Assembly (NCBI GenBank): GCA_018667335.1
Contig: JABIVD010000049.1
Coordinates: 62,001-126,000 of the forward strand
Direction: 5' to 3'
Length of the DNA: 64,000 bases
From: Rhodospirillaceae bacterium
Lineage (GTDB): Bacteria > Pseudomonadota > Alphaproteobacteria > UBA6615
Under the pieces are notes generated by a model. That model did no database searches, was not told where the DNA came from, and saw only the letters and a program-made list of their open reading frames with translations. Shown here piece by piece: positions 36,099-46,356 of this stretch (the first letter of the stretch is position 1; every line of letters begins with the position of its first letter). Both the position numbers and the translations under genes were made by a program.

Positions 36099-36590
36099 AT
36101 GATCCTGATCGGTCTTGGCGCCAATCTACCCGGCGCCGATCACAGCACACCGCGTGACACGCTTGCGACCGCGCTTCGGGAAATCGAGGCTGCGGGCGTC
36201 ACGCTGGTCGACCGATCCAGTTGGTATTCGAGCGCACCGGTGCCGGCATCTGACCAACCGGATTATGTGAACGCAGTTGCCGCACTGGAAACGGACTTGC
36301 CACCGGGGCCGTTGCTGACATTGCTGCATGAGATCGAAAGCCGGATGGGGCGGATCCGGACGGAGCGTGACGCCGCCAGGGTCATCGATATCGACCTGCT
36401 GGATTATCACGGGAGGATTGATGCCGGATGGCCGATCCTGCCCCATCCTCGTATGGCGGACCGGGCCTTCGTGCTCCGTCCATTGCAGGATATCGCGCCC
36501 GACTGGAGCCACCCGGTGACCGGGAAAGGCGTCGCTGCATTGCTGGCGGAAGCGGCAGATCGTGCAGATGTGCAGCCCCTGAAGCCATAA
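36099..36590 (+). CDS. folK: 2-amino-4-hydroxy-6-hydroxymethyldihydropteridine diphosphokinase
   Basis: A 163-residue enzyme that transfers pyrophosphate from ATP to 6-hydroxymethyl-dihydropterin in folate synthesis. LIGLGANLPG, SSWYSSAPVPASDQPDYVNAV, the RIRTERDAARVIDIDLLDYHG signature with its Asp-x-Asp metal ligands (given here in two parts) and LPHPRMADRAFVLRPL are all present. GGAGAA precedes the ATG. folP and folB are not adjacent. Confidence 0.95.
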   Translation: MILIGLGANLPGADHSTPRDTLATALREIEAAGVTLVDRSSWYSSAPVPASDQPDYVNAVAALETDLPPGPLLTLLHEIESRMGRIRTERDAARVIDIDLLDYHGRIDAGWPILPHPRMADRAFVLRPLQDIAPDWSHPVTGKGVAALLAEAADRADVQPLKP

Positions 36591-36691
36591 TTCGCATTCC
36601 CAACCTTATTGCGGCGCACCCAAGCGCTTGGCATTTCGTGATTTTGTGCCTATATACAGGCCGAATTTCACGAAGGTCCGGAGACATCTGA

Positions 36692-37090
36692 ATGGCCCGC
36701 GTTACAGTTGAAGATTGCATCGATAAGGTTCCGAACCGGTTTGATCTGGTCATGCTCGCGTCTCAGCGCGCGCGCGAAGTGTCGGCCGGCGCGCCGATCA
36801 CGGTTGAGCGCGACAATGACAAGAACCCGGTGATCGCGTTGCGCGAAATCGCGGACGAGACGGTCGAGCTGGAGAATCTCCAGGAATCCCTGATCGTCAG
36901 CCAGCAGAAGCATGTCGAGTTCGATCTCCCCGAAGAGGATGAGGTCATCGAGCTGCTCGAGTCCGAATCAAACATTGCCGGCGTCACGCCGGATATGCCC
37001 GAGGCCGACGCGGAGCCGGGCGCGGACTCGGATATGCCGGAGATGCGCTTCGAGGATGCGGTGGACGAAAGCCAGGATTCCAAGAGCTGA
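36692..37090 (+). CDS. rpoZ: RNA polymerase omega subunit
   Basis: A 132-residue small subunit that helps assemble RNA polymerase and carries one ppGpp-binding site. [20 protein letters not shown], the ASQRARE helix and [15 protein letters not shown] are diagnostic. The C-terminal half is an acidic tail ([13 protein letters not shown] ... [16 protein letters not shown]), longer than in E. coli. GGAGA precedes the ATG. The ppGpp synthetase gene follows immediately, the normal pairing, but with a terminator in between. Confidence 0.95.
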   Translation: MARVTVEDCIDKVPNRFDLVMLASQRAREVSAGAPITVERDNDKNPVIALREIADETVELENLQESLIVSQQKHVEFDLPEEDEVIELLESESNIAGVTPDMPEADAEPGADSDMPEMRFEDAVDESQDSKS

Positions 37091-37151
37091 ACCGGCGTTT
37101 CAAACGGCGCGCTGCGCCGCCCCGACATAGCGCGGGAGCCATTCTAGATTT

Positions 37152-37186
37152 AGCCCGGACGCACGTGAGTGCAGCCGGGCTTTTTC
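37152..37186 (+). terminator. Rho-independent terminator between rpoZ and rsh
   Basis: AGCCCGG (37152-37158) pairs with CCGGGCT (37175-37181), with an inner GCAC/GTGC stem, followed by TTTTTC. It is a strong intrinsic terminator 62 bases after rpoZ and only 40 bases before the rsh start. Confidence 0.85.
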
Positions 37187-37225
37187 GTGGGGCTCGGGCA
37201 CGCGCAACGGGGTTATGATGTTGCG

Positions 37226-39403
37226 ATGATGCGGCAAGTGGAACTGGTTGAACGGGTGCGAGCCTACGATCCGAGCGCAGACGAGGATGCGCTTAATCGT
37301 GCTTATGTGTTTTCGATGCAGGCGCACGGATCCCAGACGCGTGCATCCGGGGATCCGTACTTCAGCCATCCGCTCGAAGTTGCCGGCATCCTGACCAATT
37401 ACCACCTCGATACAGCGTCGATCATCACGGCGTTGCTGCACGACACGATCGAGGATACCGACACGACTAGCGAGCAAATCGCGGAGTTATTCGGCGAGGA
37501 AGTGGCGCAGCTGGTCGATGGTGTGACCAAGCTGACCCAGCTTGAGCTGCAATCCGATCGCGCCAAGCAGGCGGAGAATTTCCGCAAGCTGTTGCTGGCG
37601 ATGAGCCGGGACATTCGCGTTTTGCTGGTGAAGCTCGCCGATCGACTTCACAACATGCGCACCCTCGAACATGTGGGCAGCGAGGAGCGGCGCACGCGGA
37701 TCGCGCGTGAGACCATGGATATCTATGCGCCGTTGGCCGAACGCATCGGCATGCATGACATCAAGGACGAACTTGAGGATCGGGCGTTTCGCGAGCTCAA
37801 CGGCGAGGCGCGTGATTCCATTTCGAGGCGGCTGGGGTTCCTGCGTGCCGAGGGAGAGGATGTCGTCGAAAAGGTCGTGCGGGAACTGCGCGACGTGCTT
37901 GCAGAGGCTGGAATCGAAGCGGATATCGCCGGGCGCGAGAAGTCTCCCTATTCGATCTGGCGGAAGATGCAACGCCAGCAATCGTCGCTCGAACAATTGT
38001 CCGACATCATCGCCTTTCGCGTTGTCGTTTCGGACGTTCCCCAGTGTTATCAGGCACTTGGGGTCGTCCACAGTCGCTATCGGGTCGTGCCGGGCCGTTT
38101 CAAGGACTACGTCTCAAATCCGAAACCGAATGGGTACCGCTCGCTGCACACGAGCGTCGTGGGCCTGGTCGACCAGAGGGTCGAAATCCAGTTTCGCACC
38201 CGTGAAATGCATGACGTCGCCGAACGGGGTGTCGCGGCACACTGGATATACAAGGACATTGGGTCGGGTCCGGGGTCGAGTGCGACGAAGGCCGAAAGCC
38301 AGCAATACCGATGGCTGCAGGAGCTGTTGGAAATTCTGGAGAATGCGTCCGCGCCGGAGGATTTTCTGGCCCACACACGCCTGGAGATGTTCTCCGATCA
38401 GGTGTTTTGTTTCTCACCTCGAGGCGATGTGTATTCGTTGCCGCGCGGCGCGACACCGATCGACTTTGCCTATGCCGTGCACACCGAGATCGGTGACCGG
38501 GCGGTCGGGGCCAAGATCAACGGCCGCAATCTACCCCTGCGCACGGCCCTGCAGAACGGCGATCAGGTCGAGATTCTGACATCCAAGAATCAGACCCCGT
38601 CGCCGGAGTGGGAGAAGCTGGTGATCACCGGCAAGGCACGGTCGCGCATTCGCCGGGTCTTGCGCGAAGATCAGATGCGCCAGTATGTCGATCTGGGCCG
38701 CAACATCGTTGAAAAGGCATTTGGGCGCTTCGGCGAGACACTCGCGGACATCAACCTCGACACGGCCTTTCGAGAGTTCCATGCAGACTCACGCGACGAT
38801 TTGTTCGCCATGGTCGGGCAGGGGGTCTACACCGGCAGCGATGTGGTGCGATCGATTTTTCCCGGCCGCACCGACGAAATCAGCGGCAAGAAATCGGGTG
38901 GGTCGATTTTTTCGCTACGCCGGCGGCGCCCGCAACTTTCAGACGGCGAATATGCCGTCCCGATCAGCGGTTTGACCCCCGGGATCGCGGTGCATATGGC
39001 GAAATGCTGCTATCCGCTTCCGGGAGACCGCATTGTCGGGATCATGACCACCGGCAAAGGCGCCACGGTCCACACGATTGACTGCATGACCCTCGAAGCC
39101 TTCGCGGACAGCCCCGAGCGCTGGATCGATGTTGACTGGGATCGTGAACAGGAGGGGATTGGCGCGCAGGTCAGTCGCCTGAATATCACCCTGATGAACG
39201 AACCGGGCAGCCTGGCCGAGATGGCGGAGACCATTGCGTCTGCACGCGGCAACATCACAAACCTGAAGTTCACGAACCGCACGGCTGACTTCTTCGACAT
39301 GGTGGTCGATATCGAGGTTGAGGATGCGAAACATCTGAACAATATCGTCACCAGCCTTCGCGGCCGCCGCCCGGTCAGCACCGTCGAACGCGCGCGCAGC
39401 TAG
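37226..39403 (+). CDS. rsh: Bifunctional (p)ppGpp synthetase/hydrolase (Rel/SpoT family)
   Basis: A 725-residue stringent-response enzyme. The hydrolase domain keeps its metal site (His48, His72-Asp73 in LLHDTIED, and ADRLHNMRTL). The synthetase domain has GRFKDYVSNPKPNGYRSLHTS; the RFKD form is that of bifunctional enzymes rather than the EFDD of RelA. A TGS domain (VFCFSPRGDVYSLPRGATPIDFAY), a zinc-finger-like AKCCYPLPGD region and a C-terminal ACT domain (NEPGSLAEMAE) follow. ATG at 37226 and at 37229 are both possible; the frame is open upstream into the terminator hairpin, so those starts are rejected. Confidence 0.95.
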   Translation: MMRQVELVERVRAYDPSADEDALNRAYVFSMQAHGSQTRASGDPYFSHPLEVAGILTNYHLDTASIITALLHDTIEDTDTTSEQIAELFGEEVAQLVDGVTKLTQLELQSDRAKQAENFRKLLLAMSRDIRVLLVKLADRLHNMRTLEHVGSEERRTRIARETMDIYAPLAERIGMHDIKDELEDRAFRELNGEARDSISRRLGFLRAEGEDVVEKVVRELRDVLAEAGIEADIAGREKSPYSIWRKMQRQQSSLEQLSDIIAFRVVVSDVPQCYQALGVVHSRYRVVPGRFKDYVSNPKPNGYRSLHTSVVGLVDQRVEIQFRTREMHDVAERGVAAHWIYKDIGSGPGSSATKAESQQYRWLQELLEILENASAPEDFLAHTRLEMFSDQVFCFSPRGDVYSLPRGATPIDFAYAVHTEIGDRAVGAKINGRNLPLRTALQNGDQVEILTSKNQTPSPEWEKLVITGKARSRIRRVLREDQMRQYVDLGRNIVEKAFGRFGETLADINLDTAFREFHADSRDDLFAMVGQGVYTGSDVVRSIFPGRTDEISGKKSGGSIFSLRRRRPQLSDGEYAVPISGLTPGIAVHMAKCCYPLPGDRIVGIMTTGKGATVHTIDCMTLEAFADSPERWIDVDWDREQEGIGAQVSRLNITLMNEPGSLAEMAETIASARGNITNLKFTNRTADFFDMVVDIEVEDAKHLNNIVTSLRGRRPVSTVERARS

Positions 39404-39494
39404 GCGACGGCGTTGGCCGGCATAATCCGCGGGTTGACCTCGCATGCACGAACGCCAATTGTACCGGCGAACGTGAGAATAACGAGATACTCCA

Positions 39495-40262
39495 ATGGCT
39501 TCTGATTTGCGCCTGGGCGTCAATGTCGATCATGTCGCGACCATTCGCAACGCGCGTGGCGGCGGGCATCCGGATCCGGTGAGCGCCGCGGCTGCGGCGG
39601 CCGCGGCGGGTGCAGACAGCATCGTCGCGCACTTGCGTGAAGACCGGCGGCACATTTCCGATGATGATCTGGCCCGCCTGATGGACACGATCAGAATTCC
39701 ACTGACACTGGAAATGGCCGCAACGGACGAGATGCTGGAGATTGCGCTTCGGCACGCGCCACACGCCGTTTGTATCGTGCCGGAGCGCCGCGAGGAACGG
39801 ACGACGGAAGGCGGCCTCGATGTCGCGTCGGGTCACAATCATCTGAAGCATTTCGTCGACCGACTGACGGGGAACAAGGCGATTGTCTCGATGTTCATCG
39901 AGCCGGACCGCCGCCAGATGGATGCCTCTCATTCGATCGGTGCGCCCGCCGTTGAAATTCACGTCGGGGCCTATTGCGATGCCGTGATCGATGGTGACGA
40001 TAATGCCGCCGCAGCGCAGCTGACACGGATCGTTGATGCGGCCGCATATGGTGCGGGCCTTGGATTGCAGATCCATGCCGGGCATGGAATCACGTTCGAC
40101 ACGGTCTCTCCTGTCGCCGCGATCCTGGAGATTGTCGAGCTGAACATCGGGCATTTCATCATCGGTGAGGCGATCTTCGGCGGGCTCGACAGCTCAATCA
40201 AACGCATGCGCTCCCTGATGGATACGGCTCGCGCCGAGGCCCGGGGTGAGGTGAGCGCATGA
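39495..40262 (+). CDS. pdxJ: Pyridoxine 5'-phosphate synthase
   Basis: A 255-residue TIM-barrel enzyme that condenses 1-deoxy-xylulose 5-phosphate with 3-amino-2-oxopropyl phosphate to pyridoxine 5'-phosphate. [51 protein letters not shown] and the C-terminal [11 protein letters not shown] and [12 protein letters not shown] are diagnostic (catalytic Glu and His included). It overlaps acpS by 4 bases, a conserved pairing in proteobacteria. Confidence 0.96.
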   Translation: MASDLRLGVNVDHVATIRNARGGGHPDPVSAAAAAAAAGADSIVAHLREDRRHISDDDLARLMDTIRIPLTLEMAATDEMLEIALRHAPHAVCIVPERREERTTEGGLDVASGHNHLKHFVDRLTGNKAIVSMFIEPDRRQMDASHSIGAPAVEIHVGAYCDAVIDGDDNAAAAQLTRIVDAAAYGAGLGLQIHAGHGITFDTVSPVAAILEIVELNIGHFIIGEAIFGGLDSSIKRMRSLMDTARAEARGEVSA

Positions 40263-40714
40263 GCGAGGACGACGCGCAAAGTCCACCTGCGCTTCCCATG
40301 TATCCGATGATCATTGGCCTGGGGAGCGACCTGATCGATATCACCCGTATCGAACGCACCCTGGAACGGTTTGGCGACAAGTTTGTGCAACGCTGCTTCA
40401 CCGAGACGGAACGGGAGAAGTCCGACCGCCGGGCCAATCGGGCCGACAGCTACGCAAAGCGCTATGCGGCAAAAGAGGCCTGCTCGAAGGCACTCGGCAC
40501 AGGCTTTCGCAGAGGCGTCTTCTGGCGTGATATGGGCGTGGTGAACCTGCCGTCCGGCAAGCCGACCATGGCGCTGACCAACGGGGCGGCTGCGCGCCTG
40601 GCGGAGATCACGCCACCGGGCATGAAACCTCTGATCGATTTGTCGCTCACCGACGAGCCACCGATCGCCCAGGCCATCGTAATTATCTCGGCAATCCCCG
40701 ATCTGGGCGAGTGA
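40259..40714 (+). CDS. acpS: Holo-[acyl-carrier-protein] synthase
   Basis: A 151-residue enzyme that moves phosphopantetheine from CoA to apo-[20 protein letters not shown] has the metal-binding Asp, and [16 protein letters not shown] the catalytic Glu/Lys pair. The ATG at 40259 overlaps pdxJ (ATGA) behind GAGGTGAG and adds about 16 residues before the usual start at MIIG (40307); that internal ATG has no ribosome site. Confidence 0.93.
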   Translation: MSEDDAQSPPALPMYPMIIGLGSDLIDITRIERTLERFGDKFVQRCFTETEREKSDRRANRADSYAKRYAAKEACSKALGTGFRRGVFWRDMGVVNLPSGKPTMALTNGAAARLAEITPPGMKPLIDLSLTDEPPIAQAIVIISAIPDLGE

Positions 40715-40836
40715 TCGCAGGGGCATTCATCGCGTTGCCTCAATTCGTGACTGGCGAAAAACCGGTCAGACAGTTAGAACCCGCGTCACTGCGCCCCACC
40801 CGGCGGCCATCGGACACATAATCGAAACGGGCAGGC

Positions 40837-41580
40837 ATGGCGAAAGACCGCAACAAGAAAACCGGCGGCACCATGGAAACGGTGCGCACGATCATCTATG
40901 CGCTGCTGATCGCAGGCGTGGTGCGCACGTTCCTGTTTCAGCCCTTCAACATTCCGTCGGGGTCGATGATCCCGACCCTGTTGATTGGCGACTACCTGTT
41001 CGTGTCCAAATTCTCCTACGGCTATAGCCGCTTCTCTCTGCCTTTGGGGCTCGGCTTTTTTGAAGGCCGGATTTTCGGCAGCGCCCCGGATCGCGGCGAC
41101 GTGGCGGTGTTTCGGCATCCGCCGACCAACCGGGAAGACTTCATCAAGCGGATCGTCGGAATGCCGGGCGACCGGATTCAGATGGCCGGCGGCCGGTTGA
41201 ACATCAACGGGCAAGAGGTGCTCCGGCGGCGCATTGATGACCATATCTCGCGCGACCGTGGCGGCCAGGTGCGCCGGGTCCCGCAGTATGAGGAAACTCT
41301 ACCGAACGGCCGAACCTATATTATCCGCGAGAGCTTCGGGGATCGCGGCCCGTCGGACAACACCCGTGAATTCGTGGTGCCGGCAGGAAACTATTTCGCG
41401 ATGGGCGACAATCGTGATGACAGCAATGACAGCCGGGGCTGGGGTTTCGTGCCGGCAGACAATCTGATCGGCCGGGCGGAGATTTTGTTCTTTTCGACTG
41501 ACGGCACGGCCGGTTGGCTGCAGCCATGGCGTTGGATCCAGGCCACCCGCTTCAATCGCATATTCGATTCCGTGGACTGA
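40837..41580 (+). CDS. lepB: Signal peptidase I
   Basis: A 247-residue inner-membrane protease that cleaves Sec and Tat signal peptides. One membrane segment (about 17-34) is followed by NIPSGSMIPTLLIGD with the nucleophile Ser43, the general-base Lys in DFIKRIVGMPGD, and the GDNRDDSNDSRGWGFV box. It overlaps rnc by one base (TGATG), so it leads the tight run lepB-rnc-era-recO. Confidence 0.95.
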   Translation: MAKDRNKKTGGTMETVRTIIYALLIAGVVRTFLFQPFNIPSGSMIPTLLIGDYLFVSKFSYGYSRFSLPLGLGFFEGRIFGSAPDRGDVAVFRHPPTNREDFIKRIVGMPGDRIQMAGGRLNINGQEVLRRRIDDHISRDRGGQVRRVPQYEETLPNGRTYIIRESFGDRGPSDNTREFVVPAGNYFAMGDNRDDSNDSRGWGFVPADNLIGRAEILFFSTDGTAGWLQPWRWIQATRFNRIFDSVD

Positions 41581-42248
41581 TGGCGGTCGCGTCGGATCTT
41601 GAAGCACTCGAGCGCTTGCTCGGCCATGATTTTGCAAAGCGTGTGCTCCTGGAACGCGCGCTGACCCATGCCAGTCTCGATCCGGCTCAGTCCTACGAGC
41701 GCCTCGAGTTTCTCGGGGACCGGGTGCTCGGCCTTGTCGTCGCGCAAATGTTGCTCGATCGGTTCCCCGAGGAAAACGAGGGCCAGATCAGCCGGCGGTT
41801 CGCGGCGCTGGTGAATGCTGGCTCCCTATCGCAGATTGGTGCGGCGCTGGGGCTCGCCCATCATATCCGCGCAGGAGCAGGCGTCACGAATGAAGCGATC
41901 GTTGCCGATGTGGTCGAGGCGCTGATCGCCGCTATCTACCGCGATGGCGGATTTGCAGCGGCGGAACAATTTGTGCGCCGAATCTGGGCGCCACGCATCG
42001 AAACGGTATCGCGGCCACCGCGCGACCCGAAGACGGCATTGCAGGAATGGGCACAGGCGGGCACACACGGCTTGCCCAGCTATCACGATACCAGCCGTGA
42101 GGGACCAGACCATGCGCCGTCGTTTACGGTCGAGGTCCGAATCGAGGGATTCGAGCCGGTGCAGGCGGTCGGTGCGAGTAAACGTGCGGCCGAACGCGAT
42201 GCCGCAGCTATAATGCTGCGGATGCTCGGGATTGATCCAGATGAGTGA
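41580..42248 (+). CDS. rnc: Ribonuclease III
   Basis: A 222-residue double-strand RNA endonuclease. The catalytic signature ERLEFLGDRVLGLVV and the second metal site in VADVVEALIAAIYRDGG are intact; the C-terminal dsRNA-binding domain runs from PKTALQEWAQ to GASKRAAERDAAAIML. The ATG at 41580 shares a base with the lepB stop. It processes rRNA precursors and some mRNAs. Confidence 0.96.
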   Translation: MAVASDLEALERLLGHDFAKRVLLERALTHASLDPAQSYERLEFLGDRVLGLVVAQMLLDRFPEENEGQISRRFAALVNAGSLSQIGAALGLAHHIRAGAGVTNEAIVADVVEALIAAIYRDGGFAAAEQFVRRIWAPRIETVSRPPRDPKTALQEWAQAGTHGLPSYHDTSREGPDHAPSFTVEVRIEGFEPVQAVGASKRAAERDAAAIMLRMLGIDPDE

Positions 42249-43191
42249 CACGTCAAACGAGACCCCAACCGATCCCCCGGCCGACCCCCCGGCCGAGAAG
42301 GCAACCCGTTGCGGGTTCGTCTCCGTATTGGGGGCGCCGAACGCCGGGAAGTCGACGCTGGTCAATCGACTGGTGGGCTCCAAGGTGACGATCGTCAGCC
42401 CGAAGGTGCAGACCACGCGCATGCGCGTACGCGGCATCGCGATCAAGGACGAGACCCAGATTATCTACACGGATACACCGGGTATCTTCACCCCGAAGCG
42501 CCGGCTCGATCGCGCGATGGTGGACGCCGCCTGGGGCGGGGCCTCGGACGGCGATGTGATCGCGGTGCTGGTCGATGCCAAGCGCGGTGTCGATCGGGAC
42601 GTCGAGCGGATCATCGAAGGCCTGGAGATGCATTCCAGCCCCACGGCCCTGGTTCTGAACAAGGTGGACGGGCTCAAGCGCGAAGTCCTGCTGGCCCTGT
42701 CTGAGACCTTGAATGGCATGGCGCGGTTCGATTCTACGTTCATGATCTCCGCCCTGAATGGCAGCGGCGTGGACGATCTGGAGAGGTATTTTTACGGCCT
42801 GATGGCGCCGGGGCCCTGGCTGTTTCCAGAAGACGAGATTTCAGACCTTCCCCAGCGGCTGTTTGCGGCCGAGCTCACCCGTGAGAAGGCGTATTTCGTG
42901 CTGCATCAGGAGATTCCCTACGCCCTCACGGTCGAGACCGAGAGCTGGGAAGAATTCAAAAATGGCAGCGTGCGCATTGAGCAGAACTTGACCGTGGCGC
43001 GAGATTCCCAGAAGGGCATCGTCCTGGGCAAGGGCGGGCAAATGATCAAGCGCATCCGGGCCGAGGCACAGGAAGAGCTGGCCGAAATTCTCGGGCGCCC
43101 CGTGCATTTGTTCGTGCGGGTTCGGGTGCGCGAGAAATGGGCAGAGGATCCCAGTCATTTCCGCGACTGGGGCCTGCGCTACGATGCATAG
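42241..43191 (+). CDS. era: GTPase Era
   Basis: A 316-residue GTPase for 30S subunit assembly. G1 GAPNAGKST, G2/G3 with TTRMRV and YTDTPG, G4 NKVD and G5 SALNG are present; the KH domain (GKGGQMIKRIRAEAQEEL) binds 16S rRNA. The N-terminus has a Pro-rich tail built from a doubled DPPA unit, encoded by a 12-base tandem repeat (42271-42294). It overlaps rnc by 8 bases, as in most proteobacteria. Confidence 0.96.
   Translation: MSDTSNETPTDPPADPPAEKATRCGFVSVLGAPNAGKSTLVNRLVGSKVTIVSPKVQTTRMRVRGIAIKDETQIIYTDTPGIFTPKRRLDRAMVDAAWGGASDGDVIAVLVDAKRGVDRDVERIIEGLEMHSSPTALVLNKVDGLKREVLLALSETLNGMARFDSTFMISALNGSGVDDLERYFYGLMAPGPWLFPEDEISDLPQRLFAAELTREKAYFVLHQEIPYALTVETESWEEFKNGSVRIEQNLTVARDSQKGIVLGKGGQMIKRIRAEAQEELAEILGRPVHLFVRVRVREKWAEDPSHFRDWGLRYDA
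42271..42294 (+). repeat. 12-base tandem duplication in era
   Basis: GATCCCCCGGCC and GACCCCCCGGCC stand head to tail, differing by one base, and encode DPPA twice in frame. It is one of three 12-14-base tandem duplications at gene ends in the window. Confidence 0.8.
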
Positions 43192-43211
43192 ATACGGACG
43201 ATCCCGGCGAC

Positions 43212-43991
43212 ATGGAGTGGCGTGACGAGGGATTTGTGTTGGCGGCCCGGCCCCATGGCGAGGGTGCGGCCGTCGTCCAGATTCTGACGCGCGAACACGG
43301 CCGTCATGCCGGCCTCGTACACGGTGGGGCCTCGCGCAGCAAACGCGCCACGGTCGAGCCGGGAAACCTGGTCGACGCCGTCTGGCGGGCGCGCCTGACC
43401 GAGCATCTCGGCCGGTTCACGATTGAACCGTCCCGACATACCGCCGCCCAGATCATGGATGATCCCGCGCGGTTGGCTGCCCTGTCTGCGGCATGCGCTG
43501 TCACCGAGACAGTCATCCCGGAGCGCGAGCCGCATCCCGGCCTGTTCGACGCGACTGCCGCGCTGTTTGCTGCACTCACCCACGGTGATCAGGAGATCTG
43601 GCCTGCCGTGTATATCCAGTGGGAAATGGGCTTGCTGGCCGAATTGGGGTTTGGACTCGACCTGCAGGCCTGCGCGGCGACGGGAATGACGACGGAATTG
43701 GTCTATGTGAGCCCGAAAACGGGCCGGGCCGTCTCGCGCGAGGCCGGTGCACCCTATGCCGAGCGTATGCTGGCGCTACCCCGGTTTCTCCAGCCTGATG
43801 GTCGCGGCCATGGCGCCACGGCGGAGGATTTCACCGCCGGGCTGCGTTTGACGGGGCATTTCCTGGCCCGGCATGCATTCGACCCGCTGGACCGACCGTT
43901 GCCGCCTGCGCGTACGCGGCTCGAATCTCTCGTAAGTCGAAAACTGGACACGGCCAAGGACGGTGACGAGAAAGATACGCCGGTTTCTTGA
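43212..43991 (+). CDS. recO: DNA repair protein RecO
   Basis: A 259-residue recombination mediator that helps load RecA onto SSB-coated DNA. MEWRDEGFVLAARPHGEGAAVV is the N-terminal OB fold; LTEHLGRFTIEP and the C-terminal helix-rich part with YIQWEMGLLAELGFGLDLQACAATG, cited in halves, match alphaproteobacterial RecO. The ATG at 43212 starts the family N-terminus; the open frame upstream overlaps era and is not coding. Confidence 0.92.
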   Translation: MEWRDEGFVLAARPHGEGAAVVQILTREHGRHAGLVHGGASRSKRATVEPGNLVDAVWRARLTEHLGRFTIEPSRHTAAQIMDDPARLAALSAACAVTETVIPEREPHPGLFDATAALFAALTHGDQEIWPAVYIQWEMGLLAELGFGLDLQACAATGMTTELVYVSPKTGRAVSREAGAPYAERMLALPRFLQPDGRGHGATAEDFTAGLRLTGHFLARHAFDPLDRPLPPARTRLESLVSRKLDTAKDGDEKDTPVS

Positions 43992-44044
43992 GGTGACTCA
44001 CGCGCACCCCCTAAAAGGGCGTGTCGTGTAACGGAGCATTGAGA

Positions 44045-46270
44045 ATGACGGTTATTGGTGGTGAGATTCGTCAGGAGGCGTTCAAGGACGCCCTGAGCGA
44101 GCGCTATCTGAGCTATGCGCTCTCAACCATCATGGCGCGGTCCCTGCCGGACGTGCGCGATGGGTTGAAGCCGGTGCATCGCCGATTGCTGCATGCGATG
44201 CGCCAGCTTCGCCTGGATCCCGATCAGGGATACAAGAAATGCGCGCGCGTCGTGGGCGACGTGATGGGCAAGTACCATCCCCATGGTGACCAGGCGATCT
44301 ATGACGCGATGGTGCGCCTGGCCCAGGAATTTGCGGTTCGCTATCCACTGGTGGACGGGCAGGGCAATTTCGGCAACATCGACGGCGATAACGCCGCGGC
44401 GATGCGCTACACCGAGGCGCGGATGACCGCGGTCGCCCAAGCGCTGCTCGACGGAATCGACGAGAACGCGGTCGACTTTCGTGACACCTATGATGGCGAA
44501 GGCGACGAGCCCGTCGTCCTGCCATCCAATTTCCCGAACCTGCTGGCCAATGGCGCAACCGGTATCGCAGTCGGCATGGCGACGAGCATCCCGCCGCACA
44601 ATGTGGGCGAAATATGTGACGCCCTGGCGCATCTGCTGAAGACGCCCAACGCGACGATCGCCAAGCTGGTGGCGCTGATGCCGGGGCCGGACTTCCCGAC
44701 GGGTGGCGTGCTTGTCGAGGATCGCGAGACCGTGGTCGAGGCCTATACCAGCGGGCGCGGCAGTTTTCGCATTCGCGCGCGCTGGGTGGAGGAGTCCCTG
44801 GGCCGCGGTCAGTATCAGGTCGTTGTCACGGAAATTCCCTACCAGGTCCAGAAATCGCGCCTCGTGGAGCGGATCGCGGAGTTGATGCATGCGCGCAAGC
44901 TGCCGTTGCTCGGAGACATCCGCGAAGAATCTGCCGATGACATCCGGCTCGTTCTGGAACCGAAGAGCCGGAACGTCACCGCCGAAATGCTCATGGAAAG
45001 CCTGTTCCGGAACACGGATATGGAATCGCGTTTCGGGCTGAACATGAACGTGCTCGACGCGGAGACCGTGCCGCGGGTCATGGACCTGCGCGAGGTGCTC
45101 CAGGCCTATCTGGACCACCGTCACAACGTGCTGGTGCGCCGGACGAAGTTCCGGCTGGAGAAGATCGCGGACCGGCTCGACGTTCTGAAAGGCTACATGG
45201 TTGTCTTCCTCAACCTCGACGAGGTGATCGCGGTTATTCGCGAGGAAGATGATCCGCGCGCCGTGATGAAGAAGCGCTGGGACCTGAATGATGCGCAAGT
45301 CGATGCGATCCTGAATATGCGCCTGCGCTCGCTGCGCCGGCTCGAGGAGATAGCCATTCGCGAGGAGATAGGGGGTCTCGAGGGGGAGCAGAAATCCCTC
45401 AAGGCCCTGCTGCGCGACAAGGCCGGGCGCACGAAACGTCTCGCAGAGGAAATCGCCGCCCTCAAGAAGGCCTTCGGACCCAAGACGGAGCTGGGTCGCC
45501 GGCGCACGGAAATTGCCGATGCGCCGGAACCTGTCGCCGTGCCGCTCGAGGCGATGATCGAGCGTGAGCCCGTGACAATCGTGTGTTCGGAAAAGGGCTG
45601 GGTGCGCACCATCAAGGGGCAGGGTATCGACCCCAAGGAACTGAAGTTCAAGGAAGGCGATGCCGGCAAATTCCTGATCCCGGCCGAGACGACCGACAAG
45701 CTGCTGGTGTTTGGAACGAACGGACGCTTCTACACCGTGGGCGTGGATAAGCTTCCCGGTGGGCGCGGGCATGGTGAGCCGCTGCGCTTGATGTTCGATC
45801 TCGGCAACGATGCCGATATCGTCACGCTCAAGGTCCACAAGCCGGGCGACAAGCTGGTGGTGGCATCCAGCGATGGGCGCGGGTTCATAGTGCCCGAAGA
45901 CGAGGTTATTGCGCAGACGAAGAGCGGCAAACAGGTGCTCAACGTGCGTGGAGCTATCGAGGCGGTGGGTTGTGCGCCGGCCGTCGGCGACCACATCGCG
46001 ATTCTTGGCCGCAAGCGAAAGATGCTGGTGTTCCCGCTGTCGGAACTACCGGAAATGTCGCGCGGCCGCGGGGTGAAACTGCAGAGTTACGCTTCAGGCG
46101 ATAGTCTGGCGGATGTCGCGACGTTCGCGATGTCGGAGGGACTCACCACACGGACCGGTGATCGGCACCGGACCTTTGCGGCGGATGAGCTCAAGGATTG
46201 TATTGGAAAACGGGCCCAGTCGGGCCGCAAGGTGCCGAAAGGCTTTCCCAGCGCACCGCGGTTTTCATAA
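44045..46270 (+). CDS. parC: DNA topoisomerase IV subunit A
   Basis: A 741-residue type II topoisomerase subunit that decatenates daughter chromosomes. [19 protein letters not shown], the catalytic tyrosine in [11 protein letters not shown] and [14 protein letters not shown] are present; a shortened C-terminal beta-propeller follows. In the quinolone region the Ser of E. coli ParC (Ser80) is Gln83 ([11 protein letters not shown]). GGAG lies 13 bases and GAG five bases before the ATG. It closes the rpoZ-to-parC cluster; parE is elsewhere. Confidence 0.96.
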   Translation: MTVIGGEIRQEAFKDALSERYLSYALSTIMARSLPDVRDGLKPVHRRLLHAMRQLRLDPDQGYKKCARVVGDVMGKYHPHGDQAIYDAMVRLAQEFAVRYPLVDGQGNFGNIDGDNAAAMRYTEARMTAVAQALLDGIDENAVDFRDTYDGEGDEPVVLPSNFPNLLANGATGIAVGMATSIPPHNVGEICDALAHLLKTPNATIAKLVALMPGPDFPTGGVLVEDRETVVEAYTSGRGSFRIRARWVEESLGRGQYQVVVTEIPYQVQKSRLVERIAELMHARKLPLLGDIREESADDIRLVLEPKSRNVTAEMLMESLFRNTDMESRFGLNMNVLDAETVPRVMDLREVLQAYLDHRHNVLVRRTKFRLEKIADRLDVLKGYMVVFLNLDEVIAVIREEDDPRAVMKKRWDLNDAQVDAILNMRLRSLRRLEEIAIREEIGGLEGEQKSLKALLRDKAGRTKRLAEEIAALKKAFGPKTELGRRRTEIADAPEPVAVPLEAMIEREPVTIVCSEKGWVRTIKGQGIDPKELKFKEGDAGKFLIPAETTDKLLVFGTNGRFYTVGVDKLPGGRGHGEPLRLMFDLGNDADIVTLKVHKPGDKLVVASSDGRGFIVPEDEVIAQTKSGKQVLNVRGAIEAVGCAPAVGDHIAILGRKRKMLVFPLSELPEMSRGRGVKLQSYASGDSLADVATFAMSEGLTTRTGDRHRTFAADELKDCIGKRAQSGRKVPKGFPSAPRFS

Positions 46271-46356
46271 GTTTGCCGAGACCGGGAATTATTGGCACCG
46301 GGGCGGGAAGCTGTTAACAGACAGCGAACCCTAGTTTGGTGAATTGGAGGCATGAA

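Noticed and set aside
44123-45994. A 623-codon open frame antisense to parC
   Set aside because: parC is intact, and the antisense product is low-complexity with many His and Arg residues, as expected for a shadow frame.
46271-46356. BioR operator before bioY
   Set aside because: The usual TTAT-type palindrome is not present in the short upstream gap.
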